6,693 nucleotides of DNA from an uncultured Chloroflexota bacterium (GCA_913031095.1 CAJWGH010000059.1:1-6693); one strand, 5' to 3'; shown: positions 1 to 4,740, counted from the first letter of the stretch. Translations and numbers: made by a program. Notes: generated by a model not told the origin, from the sequence alone.

Positions 1-145
1 CCTTCAACCTCCCCATGTAGGAGGCGTCGTGGATGCCGACTGAAGTGGTGGCAGCGGTATATTCAGAGCTAAAATCCGAATAGAGAGTCGGCAGTTGTTG
101 GCCGTGCCGCTCGATGAATATCGCTGCTCCGGTTTTTAGAGCCAT
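1..145 (-). CDS. GcvT/YgfZ-like folate-binding protein, N-terminal fragment (runs off left edge)
   Basis: The leftward frame opens with ATG at 145-143 and gives 48 complete codons before the window edge. An AGGAG ribosome binding site sits 6-7 bases upstream. The visible protein has the N-terminal signature of the GcvT/YgfZ superfamily: a short lead-in, an acidic stretch with S-S-E-Y-T-A, then V-G-I-H-D-A-S (residues about 37-43) and M-G-R-L, matching the family pattern EYxAxRxxvGlhDxSxxGxlxvxG. Family members are either glycine-cleavage aminomethyltransferases (GcvT), which use tetrahydrofolate, or YgfZ/CAF17-type folate-dependent Fe-S cluster maintenance proteins. The short N-terminus and the IscA-like gene just upstream on the same strand lean towards the YgfZ side or a generic 'aminomethyltransferase family' protein. 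The catalytic and folate-binding parts lie outside the window, so the subfamily cannot be settled. Confidence 0.72.
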   Translation of the reverse strand, partial: MALKTGAAIFIERHGQQLPTLYSDFSSEYTAATTSVGIHDASYMGRLK

Positions 146-179
146 CTGATGCTCCTAGGAGGGACTTAGGTCTTAAATG

Positions 180-214
180 ACCAAACGCCGCTTTTCTAAA
201 AAGCGGCGTTTGGT
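180..214. terminator. Perfect 16-bp inverted repeat between the iscA-like and gcvT-like genes
   Basis: Bases 180-195 pair without mismatch with 199-214 around a 3-base loop (196-198). The core is GCCGC/GCGGC with an AAAA/TTTT tip and an AAAC/GTTT foot. It lies 36 bases past the iscA-like stop and 35 bases before the gcvT-like start. The position fits an intergenic terminator for the iscA-like transcript. However, only three T's occur in the descending arm and no U-tract follows on either strand, so it may instead be an RNA-stabilising or attenuating hairpin in the leader of the next gene. Confidence 0.55.
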
Positions 215-249
215 ATCCCATAGCATGGTTGGGTTGGGTTCGGCCTAGA

Positions 250-612
250 TTATACGCTAAATGAGGTGCCACAGCCGCAGGCTTTCTTGGCGTTGGGATT
301 CTCGAAGACGAAGCCCTTGCCGTTCAGACCGTCTGAGAAGTCCAACTCGGTGCCAACGAGGTAGATATAACTTTTCTTGTCGACGACAACTTTTACACCA
401 TGTTGCTCAACAACCTTGTCTGTCTCGGAGAAAGCAGTCTCGCCTGTGATTTTTAGGTCGTAGGTCAGTCCGGAGCAACCACCGCCTTTGACTGCTACGT
501 GAATACCAACATTTTCGCTGATCCCGTCTTTCTCGGCGAAATACTTAATCTTGTCAGCGGCTTTTTCGGAGATTGCTACCGTGAGTTCAACGCCATTCTG
601 GGTGATGGGCAT
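250..612 (-). CDS. IscA/ErpA/HesB-type (A-type) iron-sulfur cluster carrier
   Basis: This is a 120-residue protein of the Fe-S biogenesis (HesB/IscA) family, which are usually 105-125 residues. All three conserved cysteines are present: C46 in the G-G-G-C-S-G loop, and C112 and C114 in the C-terminal C-G-C-G motif. In the family these bind a [2Fe-2S] or [4Fe-4S] cluster at a dimer interface, and the protein passes it to apo-enzymes in the cytoplasm. The segment around residues 89-107 (E-L-D-F-S-D-G-L then F-V-F-E-N-P-N-A) is the usual lead-in to the C-G-C-G tail. The ATG start has a GGGAG ribosome binding site 7 bases upstream. A good sigma-70 promoter lies about 80 bases upstream, at the end of the preceding gene. 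Which A-type carrier it is (IscA, ErpA, SufA) cannot be told from sequence alone. No isc or suf genes are visible in the window, though a possibly YgfZ-like gene follows downstream. Confidence 0.95.
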   Translation of the reverse strand: MPITQNGVELTVAISEKAADKIKYFAEKDGISENVGIHVAVKGGGCSGLTYDLKITGETAFSETDKVVEQHGVKVVVDKKSYIYLVGTELDFSDGLNGKGFVFENPNAKKACGCGTSFSV

Positions 613-690
613 ATCTTTCTCCCTAGGTGGTTAGCAGTGCTGGCTGGGGTTGAATTCAAGCAAAATCTTCACTGGCTACCCGACTGGATT

Positions 691-720
691 ATTGTATGTC
701 CTAGAGTCTTGCTCAGTCAA
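691..720 (-). promoter_or_regulatory. Sigma-70-type promoter of the IscA-like gene
   Basis: Read leftward, TTGACT (720-715) is followed after 18 bases by TACAAT (696-691). Each box differs from consensus at one base. The -35 box overlaps the TGA stop (715-713) of the upstream DRTGG-domain gene, so the iscA-like gene can be transcribed on its own. The predicted start near 684 gives a leader of about 70 bases. No recognisable IscR-type operator was identified. Confidence 0.7.
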
Positions 721-1645
721 GAATTTGAGTCGTCGCGTATCGTGCGATTAGATCAGCGAAATGATTGGCTTTGGCGGCGGTACGTGCGTCGACTTGGTCT
801 AGCAATCCGGTCAGAGCCTCGGCTGTGTCATGAGTGTTGGTTCGCACCTGAATCAAAGGAATTTCCCGCTTCAACGCTTCGGCTTTGATGTACTCGGTGG
901 GTTCGCCAGGTCCGGTTAAGACGAGGCAGACAGTTTTTTCACACATGCTAGCCATTTGGATGTCAGGGCGCTCCACGCGGGTAATGACAGCTTGGTTACG
1001 GTAGCGATCGAAGTAGGTCGGCCCCGCGTCCATGATGTTGCCGCCGATCATGATCCGCTCTACAGGAGAGTTTCTATTCTCAGCGTTCAGCACCCACTGA
1101 CCGCCTAGATGCTTTGCTAGTTGCTCAACAGTCACCGCCAGCATGCCTCGGCTTTCGGGAAGAACGGTTATTGGCACAGACTGCCCTGTCAGGCCGCGTG
1201 CAACTTCGTCACGGCGATGAATGGGGACCGAGTTAATGATTACAGCGGCCAAGTTGGGGCCTGCGGTTGCGATTGATGCCAGGACAGCATCCGAAGCGCC
1301 TTGGTAAACCAGGATTACTTTGGAATCGAATGCATAAGGAGCCTGGCCATCGGGGCCTTCTACGACCACCGTTCCGGCTTCCAACTCGAGCCTGGAAATC
1401 TCTGCTTTGACTGGGCCAAGTTTGCCGGAATCCGATTTGTTGCCAGGGGTCGGGACTGCTGGACAGCCCAGAGAATTTGACAGATCAGACATGAACACGA
1501 CATCGGGGTCTGCCGTTCGTCCGTCGGCAAAGGGCTTGTAGTAGGCTACCTTCTTGCCTACGTTATTTGCTGTAACCAACAACGCTGACGCCAAGCTGGT
1601 CTTGCCTACTCCAGACTGGTTGCCCACGATTTGAAGGACGGCCAC
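713..1645 (-). CDS. BioD-like P-loop ATPase with C-terminal DRTGG domain (phosphotransacetylase N-terminal-like protein)
   Basis: This 310-residue protein has two parts. Residues 1 to about 185 form a dethiobiotin-synthetase-like P-loop domain, with the nucleotide-binding loop G-N-Q-S-G-V-G-K-T at 8-16, Y-Y-K-P-F at about 35-39, and a V-V-V-E-G-P-D stretch near 93-99 equivalent to the BioD second motif. Residues from about 190 to 300 resemble a DRTGG domain (G-G-N-I-M-D-A-G, then I-T-R-V-E-R-P-D-I-Q, then C-L-V-L-T-G). The same two domains form the N-terminal regulatory half of long phosphotransacetylases, but no acetyltransferase domain follows here. Stand-alone versions are widespread and of unknown function, so nucleotide sensing is only an inference. 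It is probably not a true BioD, because it lacks biotin-gene neighbours and has the extra domain. The start is GTG at 1645-1643, with AGGAG 5 bases upstream. The gene lies in its own transcription unit or is read from the pentapeptide gene upstream. Confidence 0.85.
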   Translation of the reverse strand: MAVLQIVGNQSGVGKTSLASALLVTANNVGKKVAYYKPFADGRTADPDVVFMSDLSNSLGCPAVPTPGNKSDSGKLGPVKAEISRLELEAGTVVVEGPDGQAPYAFDSKVILVYQGASDAVLASIATAGPNLAAVIINSVPIHRRDEVARGLTGQSVPITVLPESRGMLAVTVEQLAKHLGGQWVLNAENRNSPVERIMIGGNIMDAGPTYFDRYRNQAVITRVERPDIQMASMCEKTVCLVLTGPGEPTEYIKAEALKREIPLIQVRTNTHDTAEALTGLLDQVDARTAAKANHFADLIARYATTQILD

Positions 1646-1685
1646 GGAGTCTCCTAAACGATTAACGGAGTCTGATTGCGAGGTA

Positions 1686-1694
1686 ATTCTAGCA
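1686..1694 (-). promoter_or_regulatory. Possible extended -10 promoter for the DRTGG-domain gene
   Basis: Read leftward, TG-C-TAGAAT (1694-1686) matches an extended -10 element (TGnTATAAT) with one mismatch. No convincing -35 box lies 16-18 bases upstream, which is tolerated for extended -10 promoters. The predicted start near 1679 would give a leader of about 34 bases that includes the AGGAG site. Confidence 0.4.
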
Positions 1695-1725
1695 TAGGCG
1701 CTGCTTGCTGGACGTCGCGAATGGT

Positions 1726-2427
1726 CTAGTCGTTTACGTCCTTGGGGCCAGTGTCCTGAGGGTCGAACTTGTCAGGGAAAGTCGTGGTGTCGTCCCATTT
1801 GGCCAGAGTGAAGTCAGACCGGTGCAGGCTGGCGTTGGTGAAGCTTGCACCGCGGACGTCGGTGGCTATCCACATGGAGTCACGAATCATTGCCAGATTG
1901 AAATCCGCTCCAGGCATAGTTGCACGGCTTAGATCCGCGCCGTTCATGTTGGAGGAATGGAAGCGGGCGTTTGTCATATCGGAGTTCCTGAGGTCGGCCT
2001 CGATCATGTTGGACTGACTGAAGTTGGCCCCGGATATGTCCGCCCCAATAAGGCTGACTCTGTTCATGCGGCAGCTTGTGACAACGGCGTTCTTCAGGAT
2101 GGCGCCCTTCATGTCAGTCCAGAAAAGGTTCACGTTGACGAGGTTGGCAGAGGTAAGGTCGCAAGACGCCATTCCTGCCTGGCCAAGGTCGCATTCAGCT
2201 AGGTTTGCGCCTGAAAGATTAGCGCCCGCAAGATTTGCCCGGGAAAGGCGGGAGTGGCTTAGATTGGCGCCTTTTAAGTTGGCACCACGGATCTTGGTGC
2301 CGGCCAGGTTTACGCCGCTTAGATCTGCCCCTTCAAGGTCCAGTTGAGTCTCTGGATTATTCTCGCGCCAGCTATCTAGGGCGTCTGGGCCGCTGGAGGC
2401 TAGTTTCACGTGTTCTGGGTTAGCCAA
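1726..2427 (-). CDS. Pentapeptide-repeat protein
   Basis: This 233-residue protein is built almost entirely of A(D/N)LxX pentapeptides, roughly 35 units from about residue 29 to 212, which fold as a right-handed quadrilateral beta-helix. The N-terminal cap has the pattern L-x6-D-A-L-D-S-W-R-E-N-N-P, the W..WR..P-like helix found before the repeats in many bacterial members. The C-terminus ends in a T-T-T-F-P-D-K-F-D-P cap followed by an acidic tail. The start chosen is TTG at 2427-2425, because GGAG sits 6 bases upstream and the cap begins here. The longer reading from TTG 2475 begins inside a terminator hairpin and has no ribosome binding site. No signal peptide or membrane segment is seen, so it is probably cytoplasmic. 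Some family members mimic DNA and protect gyrase from quinolones (Qnr, MfpA), but nothing specific ties this one to that role. Function is unknown. Confidence 0.9.
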   Translation of the reverse strand: MANPEHVKLASSGPDALDSWRENNPETQLDLEGADLSGVNLAGTKIRGANLKGANLSHSRLSRANLAGANLSGANLAECDLGQAGMASCDLTSANLVNVNLFWTDMKGAILKNAVVTSCRMNRVSLIGADISGANFSQSNMIEADLRNSDMTNARFHSSNMNGADLSRATMPGADFNLAMIRDSMWIATDVRGASFTNASLHRSDFTLAKWDDTTTFPDKFDPQDTGPKDVND

Positions 2428-2433
2428 AATACA

Positions 2434-2439
2434 CTCCAG
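2434..2439 (-). promoter_or_regulatory. Ribosome binding site deciding the TTG start of the pentapeptide gene
   Basis: CTGGAG (2439-2434) lies 6 bases before TTG 2427-2425. It is the only good Shine-Dalgarno match in front of any in-frame start of this gene. Confidence 0.6.
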
Positions 2440-2454
2440 ATATAGTTGGTTCAC

Positions 2455-2486
2455 AAAAATACAGCCTGGGACCAACGCCCAGGCTG
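2455..2486 (-). terminator. Intrinsic terminator of the dehydratase-selenoprotein operon
   Basis: Read leftward, a 9-bp GC-rich stem (2486-2478 with 2470-2462, core CCTGGG/CCCAGG) closes a 7-base loop. It is followed by TATTTTT (2461-2455). It lies 45 bases after the stop of the SelW-like gene. This is the classic Rho-independent form and marks the end of the three-gene unit that starts at the promoter near 3714-3742. Confidence 0.8.
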
Positions 2487-2530
2487 ATTGGATTGACCGA
2501 TTTCGCGTGTTTCTAGGGGATATTGAAGAC

Positions 2531-2815
2531 CTAGGCGTCTTCTACGTCGAAGATCTTCTCAGCGATGGCCATCTTAAGTTCGTTGACCTTGCCCAAGTCG
2601 GGGAAAGCCCCAGCTTCTTTGCGGTCGAAGATCTTGTCCCCGTCTAGATAGACTTCCAGACGCCCTTTGTCCGAGGGAGTCACCTTTATAGCCACATCGC
2701 CGGGTGCGTCGGACCGGAAGAACTCATTCGCCATCCACGTGGCGACAGGATAGTAGCCTCAAGATACGCAGTAGACAATCTCAGCTTCGACTTTGCCGTG
2801 TTCTGACCCTGCCAT
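2531..2815 (-). CDS. SelW-like (Rdx/SelT-SelW-SelH family) selenoprotein with in-frame TGA read as selenocysteine
   Basis: The reading frame runs from ATG at 2815-2813 to TAG at 2533-2531, giving 94 residues when the TGA at 2761-2759 (codon 19) is read as selenocysteine. The N-terminus then reads ...I-V-Y-C-V-S-U-G-Y-Y, placing Cys16 and Sec19 in the CxxU redox motif that defines Rdx-family proteins (SelW, SelT, SelH), which have a thioredoxin-like fold. The rest also fits: G-R-L-E-V-Y-L-D-G-D-K-I-F-D-R (about 52-66), then G-A-F-P-D (about 69-73) and a C-terminal helix, with a length near the usual 75-100. A strong GGAGG lies 5 bases before the ATG. The only in-frame ATG after the TGA (2734) has no ribosome binding site and would lose the active site. 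A SECIS-like stem-loop follows the TGA. It is the last gene of an operon with the two dehydratase subunits, 25 bases behind the catalytic one. The family is thought to act in thiol redox reactions, but the substrate is unknown. A base error turning TGC (Cys) into TGA is the main alternative. Confidence 0.9.
2728..2745 (-). promoter_or_regulatory. Candidate bacterial SECIS element
   Basis: Thirteen bases after the TGA (2761-2759), the mRNA can fold a perfect 6-bp stem, UCGCCA (2745-2740) with UGGCGA (2733-2728), around the 6-base loop CGUGGA (2739-2734). The loop lies 19 bases from the UGA and has a G at its second position. This agrees with the known bacterial SECIS pattern of a short hairpin whose apical loop has a G in its first two bases and sits about 16-37 bases from the UGA. 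It would recruit the SelB-GTP-Sec-tRNA complex. The structure was found by eye, without an energy calculation. Confidence 0.7.
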
Positions 2816-2820
2816 TTGGT

Positions 2821-2825
2821 CCTCC
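2821..2825 (-). promoter_or_regulatory. Ribosome binding site fixing the start of the selenoprotein gene
   Basis: GGAGG (2825-2821) lies 5 bases before ATG 2815-2813. Such a strong site would have no use if the frame really ended at codon 19, so it supports translation through the TGA. Confidence 0.8.
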
Positions 2826-2840
2826 GGAAGTATTGGTGCG

Positions 2841-3266
2841 TTAGTTGATCACCGCTGTGCCTATGCCGATAGCAGTGCGGTTTCCGTCTTGGTTGTCACA
2901 GAAAAGGTCTACCGAGACCTTGGTGCCGCCTTCAATATCTTCGGTCGCACTAACGGCGCCGGTAACGGTGATGGTGTCTCCAGCTTTAACCGGCCTGAGG
3001 AATTTCAGGTTGACCGTGCCAGTGTGGCTGAAGGCCTCTGCCCCGAAGAACTTGCGAAGGCATTCAGAGGCATAGGTGATGGACATTCGCCCTGAGGCCA
3101 GGGTGTATGTGGTACCGAGCCGTTTTGCGGCCAATTCAGGATTGTTGTGGATGTTATCACGGTCCAAAATCCCGGTGGACTCGAACCCAAGGATCGAGGC
3201 TTCTGTGATGGATTTGGTGACTGAAGGGATGTCCTGGCCTGGCTTTATTTCTGTTCTGGATGCCAT
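2841..3266 (-). CDS. MaoC-type (R)-specific enoyl hydratase / 3-hydroxyacyl dehydratase, catalytic subunit
   Basis: This 141-residue single hot-dog-fold protein belongs to the MaoC/R-hydratase family. The hydratase motif D-x4-H is present as D35 and H40 within G-I-L-D-R-D-N-I-H-N-N-P. These are the residues that, in PhaJ-type enzymes, activate water for reversible hydration of 2-enoyl thioesters to (R)-3-hydroxyacyl thioesters. Later segments fit the fold: F-S-H-T-G-T-V-N-L-K-F-L-R-P-V-K-A-G-D-T-I (about 79-99) and a final strand. The start ATG at 3266-3264 has GGGGA 4 bases upstream and overlaps the end of the preceding gene by 22 bases, which suggests translational coupling. The partner looks like the non-catalytic half of a double hot-dog, as in mycobacterial HadAB-type dehydratases or two-subunit MaoC enzymes. 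Whether the substrate is carried by CoA or acyl carrier protein cannot be told. Confidence 0.88.
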   Translation of the reverse strand: MASRTEIKPGQDIPSVTKSITEASILGFESTGILDRDNIHNNPELAAKRLGTTYTLASGRMSITYASECLRKFFGAEAFSHTGTVNLKFLRPVKAGDTITVTGAVSATEDIEGGTKVSVDLFCDNQDGNRTAIGIGTAVIN

Positions 3267-3673
3267 TTCTTCCCCAATTCGTCAGGTTTCTTCAACTGGT
3301 AGGTGCTGAGCTTTTCTAAAAGGCGGCCGTCCTCGTCGGTGGCAGTCGCTTCGATAACTATGTAGGGCTTGTCCCGGCGTAGGTACTTATCGGCGATGCG
3401 GCCCTGAACCTTGATTTTCTTACCCACGATAGGTGGATTGAAGAACTCAACCTCATTCCCGGCATTTACTGTTCCAATCGGGTCATCGTAGACCATGGCG
3501 AAGGCGGTGGCGTCGTGCTTGACGCCCAGGGTGGGAAATTGGGCGTCTTGGTCGTCCACGGAGGTGCGAAAGGCGGCCACCATCTCTTGGGTGAGTGTGT
3601 ATTCGTAGGAGCCGAGTTCTTCACCAATCTCGGCTTGGTCGTAGTCAAATAGTTTTAATTCCGTATCCGCCAT
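3245..3673 (-). CDS. MaoC/FAS1-type dehydratase N-terminal-domain protein (non-catalytic hot-dog subunit)
   Basis: This 142-residue protein resembles the N-terminal MaoC dehydratase domain (FAS1-like dehydratase region). The best match is in residues 77-119: F-F-N-P-P-I-V-G-K-K-I, then R-I-A-D-K-Y-L-R-R-D-K-P-Y-I-V-I-E, then D-E-D-G-R-L-L. It lacks the D-x4-H hydratase pair that the next gene carries. In known two-subunit hydratases the non-catalytic hot-dog supplies the acyl-chain tunnel and the partner supplies the active site, so I infer a heterodimer with the product of the gene that overlaps its 3' end. The ATG start at 3673-3671 has AAGGAG 7 bases upstream. It is the first gene after a good promoter (3714-3742), about 34 bases from the predicted transcript start. 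Several long antisense frames here are shadows. Confidence 0.85.
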   Translation of the reverse strand: MADTELKLFDYDQAEIGEELGSYEYTLTQEMVAAFRTSVDDQDAQFPTLGVKHDATAFAMVYDDPIGTVNAGNEVEFFNPPIVGKKIKVQGRIADKYLRRDKPYIVIEATATDEDGRLLEKLSTYQLKKPDELGKKWHPEQK

Positions 3674-3713
3674 CCTGTGGCTCCTTGGCGTCTCTTCTGG
3701 TCACGCTAAGTCT

Positions 3714-3742
3714 ACAATACAAAGAATGACTGAGGGAGTCAA
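3714..3742 (-). promoter_or_regulatory. Sigma-70-type promoter of the dehydratase-selenoprotein operon
   Basis: Read leftward, TTGACT (3742-3737) and TATTGT (3719-3714) are separated by 17 bases. The -35 box matches consensus at 5 of 6 bases and the -10 box at 4 of 6. The predicted start near 3707 gives a leader of about 34 bases ending in AAGGAG. It is the leftward member of a divergent promoter pair. Confidence 0.65.
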
Positions 3743-3788
3743 CGCGGACGCTTGTGGGTACCGCGTGGCTTGGGTGTCTGCTTTGCCC

Positions 3789-3794
3789 TATAAT
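3789..3794 (+). promoter_or_regulatory. -10 box of the rightward divergent promoter
   Basis: A perfect TATAAT sits 33 bases before the chosen ATG of the rightward gene. No strong -35 box is present at 16-18 bases (the best there is TGGCTT, 3766-3771), so strength is uncertain and an activator is possible. A transcript starting near 3801 would exclude the longer frame opening at 3726. Confidence 0.55.
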
Positions 3795-3827
3795 AGTGGT
3801 AATGACCGCAGGAAGGGCGTGACTGAT

Positions 3828-4664
3828 ATGGACTTGAGTTTCGATAGGGGAGACCCGCAGAACCCCAAAGGGCATGCCCTACTCTACTTCCGAGTGGACA
3901 CAGAACCGGACACGGTTTATGCCACCTACGTTGTTACCCTGCCGGTAAAATCCGATCTGACCAAATACGTACCTCCTTTCTTGGCCTCACATCTGGGTAA
4001 TATGCCCCTCAGCGATCTCTCTGCTTTTGCGATGCCCCCTGTGCCTGAAGCTCTAAGTTCTTTGTCGGAATTGGAGAAGCTCAGCCAGCTTCGGGAGGAT
4101 GACCTAGTTTACGGTGGGAGTATGTTCTCTTTTGATCTGGCTAGAATGATGGAGACGGCTACCGAGGCGGTTCAGGTTTACTCCGGCCTTTGCTCTGACG
4201 CATTGACCATGAACAGCACCCCTGCCGAAGGCGCGGCCGCGGCCATCGGCGAAGAGCTCAGGGAGACCCTTGGGGCTCAGCCAGCCTTAGAACCAGAGCT
4301 TGAGATTGAACCCGAACCGGAACCAGACGAGTCACTGAATGTGAATGAAGTCCTTTTCAGTTTCATGAGCGAGATCGATAAACTGGGCGAGTTATCGAAA
4401 TTGCTGGGCAGGCTCAGGTTCGCCGTAGACGGCTCGGACCGACCAGCTGTCGATGAGGTCAGCTCAGAGATCACCGTGCTATCGCGCCATCTGCCCGAGA
4501 ACTTCAGAGTGAACGACCTGCTAGACGTGGCCAAAGACAACTCGGACAAGAGTTCACAGTTGGCCAAACTATATATAGATCGCTGCTTTCGGCTCTCCGC
4601 TGGAGAAAAGTCAGAGGCCGATGAACTGGCGATACAGATCCAGTTGCTGAGGGACCAAGACTAA
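3828..4664 (+). CDS. Unrecognised protein with acidic Pro-Glu linker
   Basis: This is a 278-residue protein I cannot assign to a known family. Residues 1 to about 60 look like a compact beta-rich domain (M-D-L-S-F-D-R-G-D-P, H-A-L-L-Y-F-R, Y-A-T-Y-V-V-T-L-P-V, K-Y-V-P-P-F-L). Residues 75-125 are probably helical. Residues 153-168 form an acidic Glu/Pro linker, and 171-278 are charged and predicted helical, ending at R-D-Q-D. There is no signal peptide or membrane span, so it should be cytoplasmic. The ATG at 3828 is preferred: a TATAAT box at 3789-3794 would start transcription near 3801, and AAGG (3813-3816) fits this ATG when aligned to the anti-Shine-Dalgarno. GTG at 3819, in frame and closer to AGGA, is the alternative. 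ATG 3726 lies upstream of the promoter box. The gene precedes recF by 76 bases on the same strand and may be cotranscribed with it. That context weakly hints at a DNA-related or housekeeping role, but no function is claimed. Confidence 0.75.
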   Translation: MDLSFDRGDPQNPKGHALLYFRVDTEPDTVYATYVVTLPVKSDLTKYVPPFLASHLGNMPLSDLSAFAMPPVPEALSSLSELEKLSQLREDDLVYGGSMFSFDLARMMETATEAVQVYSGLCSDALTMNSTPAEGAAAAIGEELRETLGAQPALEPELEIEPEPEPDESLNVNEVLFSFMSEIDKLGELSKLLGRLRFAVDGSDRPAVDEVSSEITVLSRHLPENFRVNDLLDVAKDNSDKSSQLAKLYIDRCFRLSAGEKSEADELAIQIQLLRDQD

Positions 4665-4723
4665 CCGGCACAACTTGAGGTCTGGTCTGGTCACAACCCA
4701 GTTTGCCTAGGTTTTATTCTGAC

Positions 4724-4730
4724 GGGAGGA
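4724..4730 (+). promoter_or_regulatory. Ribosome binding site before recF, with an out-of-frame ATG between it and the TTG start
   Basis: GGGAGGA (4724-4730) is the strongest Shine-Dalgarno in this gap. It is followed by an ATG at 4733, too close and out of frame with recF, that stops after 11 codons. The recF TTG at 4741 lies 11 bases past GGAGG. Confidence 0.6.
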
Positions 4731-4740
4731 AAATGACCGG

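Noticed and set aside
69..272. Leftward 67-codon frame across the hairpin and the gcvT-like start
   Set aside because: It overlaps the end of the IscA-like gene and the start of the GcvT-like gene in another frame, includes the hairpin, and has no recognisable protein features.
499..888. Rightward 129-codon frame across the IscA-like and DRTGG-domain genes
   Set aside because: It spans two well-supported opposite-strand genes and the promoter between them, and resembles no family.
1769..2347. Long rightward frames opposite the pentapeptide-repeat gene
   Set aside because: They arise from the five-codon periodicity of the opposite strand, give Arg/Ala/Pro-rich low-complexity proteins, and lack ribosome binding sites.
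2531..2734. Independent 67-residue gene starting at ATG 2734
   Set aside because: It has no ribosome binding site and lacks the redox motif of its own family. The frame continues upstream through the TGA to a strong start, so the selenoprotein reading explains it better.
2759..2761. Pseudogene or nonsense mutation as the explanation for the TGA
   Set aside because: The stop falls exactly on the Sec/Cys position, the rest of the frame is intact, and a SECIS-like hairpin follows. A single sequencing error at this base is still possible but less likely.
3726..3827. N-terminal extension of the unrecognised rightward protein from ATG 3726
   Set aside because: It would require transcription from upstream of the TATAAT at 3789-3794 and covers the leftward promoter. 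Its residues look like translated intergenic sequence.
4277..4567. Leftward 96-codon frame inside the unrecognised protein gene
   Set aside because: It is Ser/Gly-rich, a mirror of the Glu/Pro linker codons on the other strand, and has no convincing start signals.
4665..4740. Terminator or promoter between the unrecognised gene and recF
   Set aside because: There is a short direct repeat of GGTCT-type sequence but no stable hairpin with a T-tract and no paired -35/-10 boxes.
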